Assembly: GCF_024703995.1 (NCBI RefSeq) | Contig: NZ_JAMXQV010000013.1 | Location: 186,001 to 250,000, forward strand | DNA from: Amycolatopsis iheyensis | GTDB lineage: Bacteria; Actinomycetota; Actinomycetes; Mycobacteriales; Pseudonocardiaceae | Length of the DNA: 64,000 bases | Reading direction: 5' to 3' | In this document: in pieces, positions 20,909-29,227 of the stretch | How the letters are laid out: every line of letters begins with the position of its first letter | Numbering within the stretch: the stretch's first letter is position 1 | Position numbers and translations under genes: made by a program | The notes under the pieces: generated by a model | What the model was told of the DNA's origin: nothing | The model's database searches: none | Seen by the model: only the letters and a program-made list of their open reading frames with translations

Positions 20909-21620
20909 ACGGCGTTCGGAGCGCCTTCAGGAAGGCGAGGACGGTCGCCCGGCCGAGGGACTCCCGATCGGCGCCCAACGCCGTGAGCGTCGTCTCGCCG
21001 AGGGCGGCCCGGGGGAGTGTCGTGGCCCACTCCGATGCGACTTTCGTCGGGTGGATCGGGTCGTCGGCGCACGTGCCGATCCCGGCCGGGACGTCGAGCG
21101 CCGCCAGCTCCCCGAGCGTGGGCGCCGGCCGCCCGGCGGCGACGCGCAGGCCGTCGGCCAGGCCCTCGCCGTGCCGGCGCCACGCCCGGTCGAGCTCCGC
21201 CCGCAGCCAGTCCGGGGTGCCCGCCGTCTGCGCCAGCGCCGCGTCGACGCCGGAACCGGCCACCAGATCCGCCGACAGCGTCGCGGCCAGCGATGCGGGT
21301 GCTGGGCCCGGAAGGCCGTTCCAGGCCGGGAGGGCGGCCAGCAGGCCACCGCAACGCCCCGGGTTGGCGACCGCCCACTCCGCGGCGAGGTGCGCGCCGA
21401 ACGAAATGCCGCCTACGAGCAGTTCGCCGTGTTCGTCCGCCAGCGCGTCGAGCGTCGCCAGGTAGCCCTCGGCGAGGGCCGCGCCGGGTGGCGGGGGTGG
21501 CGCGATGAGCGGGACACCGAGGGCGCGCAGCGGGCCGGCGAAGACGGCCCGGACGAACACCTCGTCCGAGCCGGTGCCGGGCAGCAGCACCGCGGCGGGA
21601 ACTTCGATTGCGGACGTCAC
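20907..21620 (-). CDS. Alpha/beta hydrolase fold protein
   Basis: 237 residues. The nucleophile elbow GGISFG (Ser near residue 73) and the first-strand motif VLLPGTGSDEVF mark an alpha/beta hydrolase; a C-terminal Asp/His pair (CADDPIHP) is plausible. It occupies the position of M. tuberculosis Rv2695. GTG 21620 is chosen to match the family start; the Shine-Dalgarno is weak. The substrate is unknown. It is divergent from the OB-fold gene. Confidence 0.82.
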   Translation of the reverse strand: MTSAIEVPAAVLLPGTGSDEVFVRAVFAGPLRALGVPLIAPPPPPGAALAEGYLATLDALADEHGELLVGGISFGAHLAAEWAVANPGRCGGLLAALPAWNGLPGPAPASLAATLSADLVAGSGVDAALAQTAGTPDWLRAELDRAWRRHGEGLADGLRVAAGRPAPTLGELAALDVPAGIGTCADDPIHPTKVASEWATTLPRAALGETTLTALGADRESLGRATVLAFLKALRTP

Positions 21621-21725
21621 GTTGCGATCTTTGCGCAAAGGCGTTTCCCTGGCGGGGACCGCAGTACGCTGGAATCGTTCGGGCCGCAAGCAGTTAGTCG
21701 GGGGCCCCGGAGCACAGGAGCACCT

Positions 21726-22106
21726 ATGTCCGCCAAAGACGGCGGCTACTTCAGCCGGCTGGTACGCAAGCTGACCAGCGACGTCGAGGAACTCGACGCA
21801 GACGAGATGTCCATGAGGTCCGGCGCCGAGGGCGCGCAGCGGGCCTGCGACTGCCGTTCCGGCGAAGAGGTCACCGTGATGGGGAGACTCCGCAGCGTGG
21901 AGCTGTGCCCCACGAACGAGGCCGCCACGCTGGAGGCCGAGCTGTTCGACGGGACACAGGGCGTGACGCTAATCTGGCTCGGCCGCCGCCGGATCCCGGG
22001 CATCGAGCCTGGCCGGACGATCAAGGTGCGTGGCCGGATGGCCGAGCGTGACGGCCAGAAGGTGCTGTACAACCCCTATTACGAACTCCAGAGCCCAGTG
22101 AGTTGA
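21726..22106 (+). CDS. OB-fold nucleic-acid-binding domain protein
   Basis: 126 residues. The central part is an OB-fold of the RecG/tRNA-anticodon-binding type: EEVTVMGRLRSVELCPTNEAATLEAELFDGT, then VTLIWLGRRRIPGIEPG and IKVRGRMAERDGQKVLYNPYYEL. The N-terminal 35 residues are helical and charged. It corresponds to M. tuberculosis Rv2694c. ATG 21726 is preceded by AGGAG. It is followed 9 bp later by the DUF3159 gene and is probably co-transcribed with it. Its nucleic acid target is not known. Confidence 0.9.
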   Translation: MSAKDGGYFSRLVRKLTSDVEELDADEMSMRSGAEGAQRACDCRSGEEVTVMGRLRSVELCPTNEAATLEAELFDGTQGVTLIWLGRRRIPGIEPGRTIKVRGRMAERDGQKVLYNPYYELQSPVS

Positions 22107-22115
22107 TCACCCATC

Positions 22116-22838
22116 GTGACTGAACCCGCCCCGAGCGAGAAGAAGACCGACGGCGAAGAAGAGCCGCAGCCGACCCTGCTCGAGCAGATGGGCGGCGTGT
22201 CCGGGCTCATCTACTCGTCGCTGCCGGTGATCGTGTTCGTCCTGGCGAACTCGTTCTTCGGCCTGACGGCGGCGATCTGGACGTCGATCGGCAGCGCGGT
22301 GGCGATCACCGTGCTGCGGCTGGTCCGCAAGGAGCCGCTGCAGCCGGCGATCTCCGGGTTCTTCGGCGTCGCGATCGCGGCGTTCATCGCCTACCGGACG
22401 GGCTCGGCGAAGGGGTTCTTCCTCTTCGGCATCTACGCGAGCCTGATCTACTGCGGCGTGTTCGTGCTGTCGGTGGTGGTGCGCTGGCCGATCGCGGGCG
22501 TGGTCTGGAACATGCTCAACGGCACGGGCCAGGCGTGGCGCAAGGACAAGCCGTCGCGCTACGGCTACGACGTCGCGACGCTGGCGATGGCGCTGATCTT
22601 CGCCGCCCGGTTCGTCGTGCAGCGGTGGCTCTACCAGGAGGACTACACCGGCTGGCTGGCCTTCGCGAAGATCGCCATGGGGTACCCGCTGTACGCGCTG
22701 GGCCTGCTGGTGGTCGTCTGGGCCGTGCGGCGGTCGGACAAGCGGTTGAAGGCGCTGGCCGAGGACGAGCCCAAGCCGGAGACCGATGCCGAGGTCGAGG
22801 CCCGGCTGCGCGAGAAGTACGCGGCCCCCGAAGCCTGA
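22116..22838 (+). CDS. DUF3159 integral membrane protein
   Basis: 240 residues. A charged N-terminus is followed by about six membrane segments: SLPVIVFVLANSFFGLT, IWTSIGSAVAITVLRL, ISGFFGVAIAAFIAY, FFLFGIYASLIYCGVFVLSV, ATLAMALIFAARFVV and YPLYALGLLVVVWAV. This is the DUF3159 family (Rv2693c). The start GTG 22116 lies just after the OB-fold gene. The role is unknown; location next to the potassium-uptake regulators ceoB/ceoC is conserved, but this gene converges on them. Confidence 0.9.
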   Translation: MTEPAPSEKKTDGEEEPQPTLLEQMGGVSGLIYSSLPVIVFVLANSFFGLTAAIWTSIGSAVAITVLRLVRKEPLQPAISGFFGVAIAAFIAYRTGSAKGFFLFGIYASLIYCGVFVLSVVVRWPIAGVVWNMLNGTGQAWRKDKPSRYGYDVATLAMALIFAARFVVQRWLYQEDYTGWLAFAKIAMGYPLYALGLLVVVWAVRRSDKRLKALAEDEPKPETDAEVEARLREKYAAPEA

Positions 22839-22850
22839 CCCGCGAAGCAC

Positions 22851-22915
22851 GACAACCCGCGCGCGTAGGGGGACCCCCGGTTTCCACGTTACCGGCAGGC
22901 ACCGACAATTTCGCC
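22851..22915. repeat. Dispersed repeat of about 65 bp, copy 2 (inverse orientation)
   Basis: The complement of this segment matches 17264-17328 with only a few differences, sharing CGGTAACGTG and CCCCTACGCGCGCGGGTTGT. It lies between the 3' ends of the DUF3159 and ceoC genes, again in a convergent gap. Confidence 0.8.
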
Positions 22916-22925
22916 CACGAAGAAG

Positions 22926-22948
22926 GCCCCCGGCACGCATGCCGGGGT
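22926..22948. terminator. Terminator downstream of ceoC
   Basis: CCCCGGCA (22928-22935) pairs with TGCCGGGG (22940-22947) across CGCA. Read on the minus strand it follows the ceoC stop by about 15 bp and is followed by the T-rich CCTTCTTCG. Confidence 0.7.
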
Positions 22949-22962
22949 CCTCTCTCGTGAAC

Positions 22963-23619
22963 TCAGTACCCCAGCGCGGTCCGGATCTCCGGTTCCACGT
23001 CCGCGGTAGCCACGAACAGCAGCTCGTCGCCGGGCTCGAGCGGGTCCTCGGGCTGCGGCACGATCACCCGGTCACCCCGCAGGATGGTCACCAGAGCCGC
23101 GTCCCGAGGCAGCGACAGGTCGCTCACCGGCTTGCCGGCCAGCGGCGTCTCCGCCGGGAGGGTCAGCTCGACCAGGTTCGCGTTGCTCTGCCGGAACGTC
23201 ATCAGCCGGACGAGGTCGCCGACGCTGACCGCCTCCTCCACCATCGCCGCCAGCATGCGCGGCGTCGAGACCGCGACGTCCACGCCCCAGGCCTCGGTGA
23301 ACAGCCACTCGTTGGCCGGGTTGTTCACCCGGGCCACCACGCGCCGGACCGCGAACTCCGTCTTCGCCAGCAGGGACACCACCAGGTTGGCCTTGTCGTC
23401 GCCCGTCGCGGCGATCACGACGTCGCACTGCTCGATCCCGGACTCCTCCAGGATCGACACCTCGCACGCGTCGCCGAGCACCCAGTCCGCCTGCTCGACG
23501 CTGTGCGGCTCGAACTGGTCGGCCTCGCGCTCGATCAGCATCACCTGGTGCCTGCCGTCGATGAGCTCGTTGGCGATCGAGCGGCCGACCGCGCCCGCGC
23601 CGGCAATCGCGACCCTCAT
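22963..23619 (-). CDS. ceoC: Potassium uptake regulatory protein, TrkA family
   Basis: 218 residues. An RCK_N (TrkA-N) domain begins at the start codon with the dinucleotide-binding motif VAIAGAGAVGRS and contains QADWVLGDACE and VVIAATGDDKANLV. A TrkA_C (RCK_C) domain follows (LTLPAETPLAGKPVSDL onward). Such proteins gate K+ uptake in response to NAD(H) or nucleotides on the cytoplasmic face. The ATG overlaps the ceoB stop by 4 bp. The pair matches M. tuberculosis ceoB-ceoC (Rv2691-Rv2692). No channel subunit is present in this window. Confidence 0.9.
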   Translation of the reverse strand: MRVAIAGAGAVGRSIANELIDGRHQVMLIEREADQFEPHSVEQADWVLGDACEVSILEESGIEQCDVVIAATGDDKANLVVSLLAKTEFAVRRVVARVNNPANEWLFTEAWGVDVAVSTPRMLAAMVEEAVSVGDLVRLMTFRQSNANLVELTLPAETPLAGKPVSDLSLPRDAALVTILRGDRVIVPQPEDPLEPGDELLFVATADVEPEIRTALGY

Positions 23620-24281
23620 GCCTCGTCCTCCGGTTCGCGGTTGGCCACGCTGGTCACGTCGCTGACGGTGCCCGAGCGCGCCGCCACCCACACGTCGTCG
23701 CCGTCCTGGACCACGGTCTTGGTGTCCGGCAGCACCGGCGTGCCGAAGCGCATGATGAACGCCACCCGCGCGCCGGACGCCTCCTGCAGGGACCGCACCG
23801 AGTGCCCGACCCAGCCCTCGTGCAGGGGCAGCTGCAGCAGCGCGACGTTGCCCGACGGGTCCCGCCACGCCGACGCGACGCCGTCCGGCAGCAGCGTCCG
23901 CAGGAAGCGGTCGGTGGTCCACGGCACGGTCGCGACCGTCGGGATGCCCAGCCGCTCGTACACCGCGGCGCGCTTGTGGTCGTAGATCCGCGCCACGACG
24001 TGCTCGATGCCGAAGTTCTCGCGCGCGACCCGCGCGGAGATGATGTTCGAGTTGTCGCCGCTGGACACCGCGGCGAACGCGCCCGCCCGCTCGATGCCCG
24101 CTTCGATCAGCACCTTGCGGTCGAACCCGACGCCGACGACCTGCTGGCCGTGGAAGTCGCTGCCCAGCCGGCGGAAGGCCTGCTGGTTCTTGTCGATGAC
24201 GGCCACCTCGTGGCCGAGCCGCTCCAGCGCAGCGGCCAGGGACGCGCCTACCCGGCCGCATCCCATGATCACCACGTGCAC
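23616..24281 (-). CDS. ceoB: Potassium uptake regulatory protein, TrkA family
   Basis: 221 residues. The dinucleotide-binding motif VVIMGCGRVGASLAAALE opens the RCK_N domain; the acidic end of the second strand reads VAVIDKNQQAF. The C-terminal RCK_C domain includes VGHSVRSLQEASGARVAFIMRFG and ends with DGDDVWVAARSGTVSDV. It is the first gene of a two-gene operon with ceoC and is divergent from the APC permease gene (90-bp gap). In mycobacteria the two proteins act together as a K+ uptake regulator. Confidence 0.9.
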   Translation of the reverse strand: MHVVIMGCGRVGASLAAALERLGHEVAVIDKNQQAFRRLGSDFHGQQVVGVGFDRKVLIEAGIERAGAFAAVSSGDNSNIISARVARENFGIEHVVARIYDHKRAAVYERLGIPTVATVPWTTDRFLRTLLPDGVASAWRDPSGNVALLQLPLHEGWVGHSVRSLQEASGARVAFIMRFGTPVLPDTKTVVQDGDDVWVAARSGTVSDVTSVANREPEDEA

Positions 24282-24362
24282 GCCCTGCCTCCTCGTTCGG
24301 CGGTTACCCGTCCGTTGCTACCCCGACATGCCAGCGCCGAACCTACCGTGCGCCCCGGCAGT

Positions 24363-24374
24363 TAGGCTTCCGTG
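24363..24374 (+). promoter_or_regulatory. Candidate -10 box, leaderless APC permease start
   Basis: TAGGCT (24363-24368) ends 4-6 nt before two tandem GTG codons (24372 and 24375). There is no Shine-Dalgarno. The layout suits a leaderless transcript starting at one of the GTGs. Confidence 0.35.
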
Positions 24375-26408
24375 GTGTCGAAGTTCCCGACCGTGCTGAA
24401 ACGCCTGGTCCTCGGACGTCCGTTCCGCAGTGACAGGCTCTCTCACACGCTGCTGCCGAAGCGCATCGCGCTGCCCATCTTCGCGTCCGACGCGCTCTCC
24501 AGCGTGGCGTACGCACCGGAAGAGATCTTCCTGACGCTGAGCGTCGCCGGGCTGTCCGCGTACGCGCTGGCGCCGTGGATCGGCATCATGGTCGCCCTGG
24601 TCATGCTGATCGTGGTCGCCTCGTACCGGCAGAACGTGCACGCTTATCCCAGCGGTGGCGGCGACTACGAGGTCGCCAACACGAACCTGGGCGGCAAGTT
24701 CGGCCTGACCGTGGCGAGCGCGCTGCTCGTCGACTACGTGATGACGGTCGCGGTGTCCACTTCGTCCGGTGTGGCCAACATCGGGTCGGCGGTGCCGTGG
24801 GTGGCCGAGCACAAGGTGCTGGCCTCGGTCGTCATCATCGTCGTGCTGACGTCGCTGAACCTGCGCGGCCTCCGGGAGTCGGGCAAGGCCTTCGCGATTC
24901 CGACATACGGCTTCATCCTGGGCGTTCTGGTCATGGTCGTGTGGGGCCTGGTGCAGTGGATGACCGGCACCGAGGTGAAGGCCGAGAGCGCCGGGTTCTC
25001 GCTGACGGCCGAAGGGAGCTTCGCGGGCTTCGCGTACGCGTTCCTCATCCTGCGTGCCTTCTCCTCCGGCGCCGCGGCGCTGACCGGTGTGGAGGCGATC
25101 AGCAACGGCGTCCCGGCGTTCCAGAAGCCCAAGTCGAAGAACGCGGCCACCACGCTGCTGATGATGGGCCTGCTCGCGGTGATCATGCTGATCGGCATCA
25201 TCACGCTGGCGGTGATCACCGACGTCAAGTTCGCCGAGGACCCGGCCCAGCAGCTCGCCGGCGCACCCGCGGGGTACCAGCAGAAGACGATCCTCGCGCA
25301 GATCGCGCACGCGGTGTTCGCGAGCTTCCCGGCGGGGTTCTACTACATCTCGTTCGTCACCGGCATCATCCTGCTGCTGGCCGCGAACACCGCGTTCAAC
25401 GGCTTCCCGGTGCTCGGCTCGATCCTGGCGCAGGACCGCTACCTCCCGCGGCAGCTGCACACCCGCGGCGACCGGCTCGCGTTCTCGAACGGGATCCTGT
25501 TCCTGGCGGCGTTCGCGCTGGTGCTGATCATCGCCTTCGACGCCGAGGTGACCCGGCTCATCCAGCTCTACATCGTGGGTGTGTTCGTGTCGTTCACGGT
25601 GAGCCAGACGGGCATGGTCCGGCACTGGAACCGGTTGCTGGCCAAGGAAACCGACCCCGGCGTGCGCCGGCGGATGCGGCGCTCGCAGACGGTGAACGCG
25701 ATCGGCCTCACCTGCACCGGCACCGTGCTGGTGATCGTGCTGATCACGAAGTTCCTGCTCGGCGCGTGGATCGCGATCGCGATGATGGTGGCGATCTACG
25801 TGCTGATGACCGCGATCCGGCGGCACTACGACCGCGTCGCCGACGAGCTGAAGGAGCTCGGCGACACCCCGACCGTGCTGCCCTCGCGCAACCACGCGAT
25901 CGTGCTGGTGTCCAAACTGCACCGCCCGACGCTGCGCGCGCTGGCCTACGCCAAGGCGATGCGCCCGGACGTCCTCGAGGCCGTGACGGTCAATGTGGAC
26001 GATGCCGACACGCGAAGGCTCACCGCTGAGTGGGACGCGCACAACTTCAAGGTGCCGCTCAAGGTCGTCGAATCGCCCTACCGCGAGATCACGAAGCCGG
26101 TCCTCGACTACGTGAAGCGCGTGCGCGGTGACAACCCGCGCAACGTCGTGACCGTGTTCATCCCGGAGTACGTGGTCGGGCACTGGTGGGAGCAGGTGCT
26201 GCACAACCAGAGCGCGCTGCGGCTCAAGGGCCGGCTGCTGTTCCAGTCCGGGGTGATCGTGGCGAGCGTGCCGTGGCAGCTGGAGTCGTCGGCGAAGGCG
26301 GCCGCGCGCGTCCGCAACGAGCGCCCGGCGGCCGGTGACGTCCGGCGTGGGTTCTCGCCCAACGGGAAGCCCGCCGCGGCGCCGAAGCCCAAGGAGCCGG
26401 CCGAATGA
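24372..26408 (+). CDS. APC superfamily amino acid/polyamine permease
   Basis: 678 residues. About twelve membrane segments fill residues 30-480. The conserved APC start LPIFASDALSSVAYAPEEI is present, followed by YPSGGGDYEVANTNLGGKFGL. The C-terminal 200 residues form a cytoplasmic domain (VLPSRNHAIVLVSKLHRPTLRALAYAKAM) resembling a universal-stress-type fold, as in the M. tuberculosis homologue Rv2690c. The substrate cannot be named. The start is GTG 24372 or 24375. The stop overlaps the next ATG by 4 bp, so the methyltransferase is translationally coupled. Confidence 0.9.
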   Translation: MVSKFPTVLKRLVLGRPFRSDRLSHTLLPKRIALPIFASDALSSVAYAPEEIFLTLSVAGLSAYALAPWIGIMVALVMLIVVASYRQNVHAYPSGGGDYEVANTNLGGKFGLTVASALLVDYVMTVAVSTSSGVANIGSAVPWVAEHKVLASVVIIVVLTSLNLRGLRESGKAFAIPTYGFILGVLVMVVWGLVQWMTGTEVKAESAGFSLTAEGSFAGFAYAFLILRAFSSGAAALTGVEAISNGVPAFQKPKSKNAATTLLMMGLLAVIMLIGIITLAVITDVKFAEDPAQQLAGAPAGYQQKTILAQIAHAVFASFPAGFYYISFVTGIILLLAANTAFNGFPVLGSILAQDRYLPRQLHTRGDRLAFSNGILFLAAFALVLIIAFDAEVTRLIQLYIVGVFVSFTVSQTGMVRHWNRLLAKETDPGVRRRMRRSQTVNAIGLTCTGTVLVIVLITKFLLGAWIAIAMMVAIYVLMTAIRRHYDRVADELKELGDTPTVLPSRNHAIVLVSKLHRPTLRALAYAKAMRPDVLEAVTVNVDDADTRRLTAEWDAHNFKVPLKVVESPYREITKPVLDYVKRVRGDNPRNVVTVFIPEYVVGHWWEQVLHNQSALRLKGRLLFQSGVIVASVPWQLESSAKAAARVRNERPAAGDVRRGFSPNGKPAAAPKPKEPAE

Positions 26409-27592
26409 CGAGCTGGCTGGGCCGGGTGCTCGAGGTCGAGGTCGGCGCGGTGGCCCACGGCGGGCACTGCGTCGCGCGCGCCGACGGCCGGGTGGTGTTC
26501 GTCCGGCACGCGCTGCCCGGTGAGCAGGTGCGGGTCGAGGTCACCGAGGACAACGGCGGGTCGTTCTGCCGCGGCGACGCGATCGAGGTGCTTTCGGCGT
26601 CGGCCCACCGGGTCGAGCCGCCGTGCCCGCTCGCGGTGCCGGGCGGCTGCGGTGGCTGCGACTGGCAGCACGCTTCCCCGGCGTACCAACGAGATCTGAA
26701 GGCCGCCGTCGTGGCGGAACAGCTGCAGCGGCTCGCGGGGATCGAGCGTGACGTCGTCGTCGAGGCCCTCGACGGCGGGCCGCTCGACTGGCGCAGCCGC
26801 GTCCGGCTGGTCGCCGACCGCGAGGGGCGCGCGGGCCTGCGGGCGCACCACAGCCACCGCGTCGTGCCCCTGACGGACTGCCCGATCGCGGTCCCGGGTG
26901 AGCTCGACGACGTCCTGGCTCGGCGCTGGAAGCCGGGCAGCGAGCTCGAAGTGACCCAGGACGGCGACGGCACCACGCACGTCCGCGAGCTGGCGACGGT
27001 CCGCGGCAAGGTCCGCGCCCGCCAGCTGGCCGGCGGAGTGGCCGTCCAGCACGCGGCGGGCCGCGACTGGCGCCTCGACGCGCACGGCTTCTGGCAGGTC
27101 CACCCGGCCGCGGCCGCCACGCTGGCCGGCGTCGTCGCCGAGTGGGCGGAAGCGCCTTCGGGCGGATCCGCGTGGGACCTGTACGCCGGGGTCGGGCTGT
27201 TCGCTTCGGTGCTGGCTTCGCAGGTGGGCCCGGCGGGCCGGGTGCTGGCGATCGAGTCCGGGCGCCGCGCGGTCGCCGACGGGGAGCGGAACCTGGCGGA
27301 CCTGCCGCAGGTGTCGTGGCAGGCCGGGCGCGTGGAGCACGCGCTGGCCGAGGCCGAGAAGCCGGTCGACGTCGTCGTGCTGGACCCGCCGCGCAAGGGC
27401 GCCGGCCGCGCGGTGGTGGAGTCGATCGTGGCGGGTGCGCCGGACCGGATCGTCTACGTGGCGTGCGACCCGGCGGCGCTGGCCCGCGACGTGGCTTTCT
27501 TCGCGTCGCACGGGTACGGGCTGACCGATCTGCGGGCGTTCGACGCCTTCCCGATGACGCACCACGTGGAGTGTGTGGCGCTGCTGTCCTGA
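26405..27592 (+). CDS. TrmA/RumA-family RNA (uracil-5-)-methyltransferase
   Basis: 395 residues. An N-terminal TRAM domain (residues 1-60) is followed by a cluster of cysteines (CPLAVPGGCGGC, C-x7-C-x2-C, plus Cys in LTDCPIAV) suited to a 4Fe-4S cluster. The Rossmann methyltransferase domain has WDLYAGVGLFASVLA, VVLDPPRKGAG and the catalytic-Cys segment YVACDPAALARDVAFF. It methylates uridine in rRNA or tRNA using SAM; which RNA is not clear. It corresponds to Rv2689c and is coupled to the APC permease by a 4-bp overlap. Confidence 0.9.
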   Translation: MTSWLGRVLEVEVGAVAHGGHCVARADGRVVFVRHALPGEQVRVEVTEDNGGSFCRGDAIEVLSASAHRVEPPCPLAVPGGCGGCDWQHASPAYQRDLKAAVVAEQLQRLAGIERDVVVEALDGGPLDWRSRVRLVADREGRAGLRAHHSHRVVPLTDCPIAVPGELDDVLARRWKPGSELEVTQDGDGTTHVRELATVRGKVRARQLAGGVAVQHAAGRDWRLDAHGFWQVHPAAAATLAGVVAEWAEAPSGGSAWDLYAGVGLFASVLASQVGPAGRVLAIESGRRAVADGERNLADLPQVSWQAGRVEHALAEAEKPVDVVVLDPPRKGAGRAVVESIVAGAPDRIVYVACDPAALARDVAFFASHGYGLTDLRAFDAFPMTHHVECVALLS

Positions 27593-27626
27593 GTTTTTTG
27601 TCGGTGGTGGCGGTCACACTGTCGGC

Positions 27627-28190
27627 ATGACTGCTCTCGAAGACTTCGACCGCGCCGCTTCGACGGTGACTTCGCTGGTCACGTCGCTGCGCGAAGACCA
27701 GTGGGCGCTGCCGACGGCGTGCGTGGACTGGGATGTCCGTGCGGTGGTGAACCACCTGGCCCACGGCAACGCGAAGGTGGCGTTCTGGGCGGGCACGGGG
27801 CCACCGGCGCCGGAGGGTGACTACCTGGGTGCTTCGCCGGCTTCGGCCTTCACCGCGTCGGTGGCGGCGGCGCGTGCGGTGCTGGCGGCGCCCGGGTTGG
27901 CCGAGCGGACGGTGACGACTCCGCTCGGCGAGGTGCCGGGGGTGTTCCTGGTGCACATGCGCGTGAACGAGTACCTGGCGCACGGGTGGGACCTGGCGGA
28001 CGCGACGGGTGCTTCGACGGACCTGCTCCCGGACCTGGCGACGGCGGCGCTGAAGCAATGGCGCGCCCGGTTCGGGTCGGCACCGCGGCAGCCGGGCGGG
28101 CCGTTCGGCCCGGAGCTGGCGGCCGGGTCCGACGCGACGGCGGCTGATCGGCTGGCGGCGTTCCTGGGCCGGAAGGCGGTGAGCGGCTGA
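27627..28190 (+). CDS. Maleylpyruvate isomerase N-terminal / DinB-like domain protein
   Basis: 187 residues. The four-helix DinB-type fold is shown by TSLREDQWALPTACVDWDVRAVVNHLAHGNAKVAF (metal-type His in NHLAHG) and VNEYLAHGWDLADATG. It belongs to the TIGR03086-like group common in actinobacteria, likely thiol-dependent (mycothiol) transferases. ATG 27627 fits the family start. The reaction cannot be assigned. A 24-bp minisatellite begins directly after its stop. Confidence 0.85.
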   Translation: MTALEDFDRAASTVTSLVTSLREDQWALPTACVDWDVRAVVNHLAHGNAKVAFWAGTGPPAPEGDYLGASPASAFTASVAAARAVLAAPGLAERTVTTPLGEVPGVFLVHMRVNEYLAHGWDLADATGASTDLLPDLATAALKQWRARFGSAPRQPGGPFGPELAAGSDATAADRLAAFLGRKAVSG

Positions 28191-28600
28191 GGTGGGTTCG
28201 GCGGGAGTGGGTGGGGTGGGTTCAGCGAGAGTGGCCGAGGTGGCTGGGTGGGAGGGACTGGGTTGGGTCCGGCGGCAGCGGGTGGGGTGGGCTCGGCGGG
28301 AGCGGGCTCGGCGGGAGTGGCTGGGGTGCGTTCGGCGGGAGTGGCTGGGATGCACTCGGCGGGAGTGGCTGGGTTGGGTCCGGCGGGAGCGGCTGAGGTG
28401 GGTTCGTCGGGGGCGGCTGGGGTGGTTTGCCAGGAGCGGGTGGGCTGGGTTCGGCGGGAGTGGGTGGGGCGGGAGCGGCGGGAGCGGGCTCGGCGGGAGT
28501 AGCTGAGGCGGGTTCGCCGGGAGTGGCTGGGATGCACTCGGCGGGAGCGGCGGGTTGGGTCCGGCGGGAGTGGCTGAGGTGGGCTCGGCAAGAGGGTGGT
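28191..28600. repeat. G-rich 24-bp minisatellite
   Basis: About 410 bp are made of diverged units of the form CGGCGGGAGTGGCTGGGGTG plus four bases. Unit starts at 28333, 28357, 28381, 28405 and 28429 show an exact 24-bp step; flanking units are 15-24 bp and less regular. All frames stay open because of the composition: one strand reads Gly/Ser/Ala/Val-rich and the other Pro/Ser/Arg-rich. No ribosome site, family similarity or normal codon pattern supports a protein. Runs of GGG suggest possible G-quadruplexes. Confidence 0.8.
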
Positions 28601-28613
28601 CGGCCCGCACGTA

Positions 28614-28631
28614 GTGAATGAAGCTCATTCA
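28614..28631. repeat. Short perfect inverted repeat
   Basis: TGAATGA and TCATTCA flank a 3-nt AGC at 28615-28631. It lies at the end of the minisatellite between convergent genes. It may be a weak hairpin or a protein-binding dyad. Confidence 0.5.
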
Positions 28632-28719
28632 TGTCGCCGGATGACAGGCATGACTCATCCATGTCGTCCGAGTGGCCGCCACAACCCGCGAGAGGGCGGC
28701 CGGAGCGGAGCGAACCGCG

Positions 28720-29142
28720 TCAAGCGGCTCGGCGCACCGCGAAAGCCGCGGCCAACCCGGCCGCCGTCATGACCACGCCCGACACCAGCAGCACCCACGA
28801 CCCGGCCCCCGGCACCACCCTCGCCGCCGGCTGGAGGCGTGTCACGCCGGGCAGCGTCACCACCAGGTGCCGCAGGATCACGCCCGTCACCACCAGCCCC
28901 GGCAGGCACGCCAGGGCCAGGGGCTCGTCCTGGCGGCGGGCGAACGTCAGGTACGCCAACGTGACCGCGATCAGCACCGCCGCCGCGCAGACCAGGCGCA
29001 GGCCCAGGTCGAGCTCGGGGTCCGGGGTGCCCGGCGGCAGCAGGCCCGGGTAGTTCGCCGTGCGCAGGGTCAGCCCGGCGATCACCCCGAGGCCCGCGAC
29101 CCCCGCCACCGCCGCTCGTGGAATCCGCCAGCCTCGCCGCAC
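28720..29142 (-). CDS. Small integral membrane protein of unknown function
   Basis: 140 residues with four predicted membrane segments: AAVAGVAGLGVIAGLTL, LGLRLVCAAAVLIAVTLAYLTF, LALACLPGLVVTGVILRHLV and WVLLVSGVVMTAAGLAAAFAV. The N-terminus is basic (VRRGWRIPR), giving an inside-positive start. GTG 29142 is chosen because upstream codons are not membrane-like and contain no conserved features. I do not recognise the family. It lies 85 bp downstream of the aldehyde dehydrogenase start-to-end unit on the same strand. Confidence 0.7.
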   Translation of the reverse strand: MRRGWRIPRAAVAGVAGLGVIAGLTLRTANYPGLLPPGTPDPELDLGLRLVCAAAVLIAVTLAYLTFARRQDEPLALACLPGLVVTGVILRHLVVTLPGVTRLQPAARVVPGAGSWVLLVSGVVMTAAGLAAAFAVRRAA

Positions 29143-29227
29143 GCACGCAGCATAAGTCGCGGGAAACGGCTTTCCGAGCGCGTTTTCCGCGCTGGGCCGT
29201 TCGGTGGATCCCGATCGGGGGACGGCC

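Noticed and set aside
28191-28600. CRISPR-like array
   Set aside because: Units are contiguous, diverged 24-mers without unique spacers or cas genes.
26541-28628. Long minus-strand frame covering the methyltransferase, DinB-like gene and minisatellite
   Set aside because: The N-terminal Pro/Ser/Arg text is just the translated 24-bp repeat, and the rest is antisense to real genes.
28222-28662. 146-codon Pro-rich frame on the minus strand over the minisatellite
   Set aside because: No ribosome site, and all frames are open through the repeat, so openness is not evidence.
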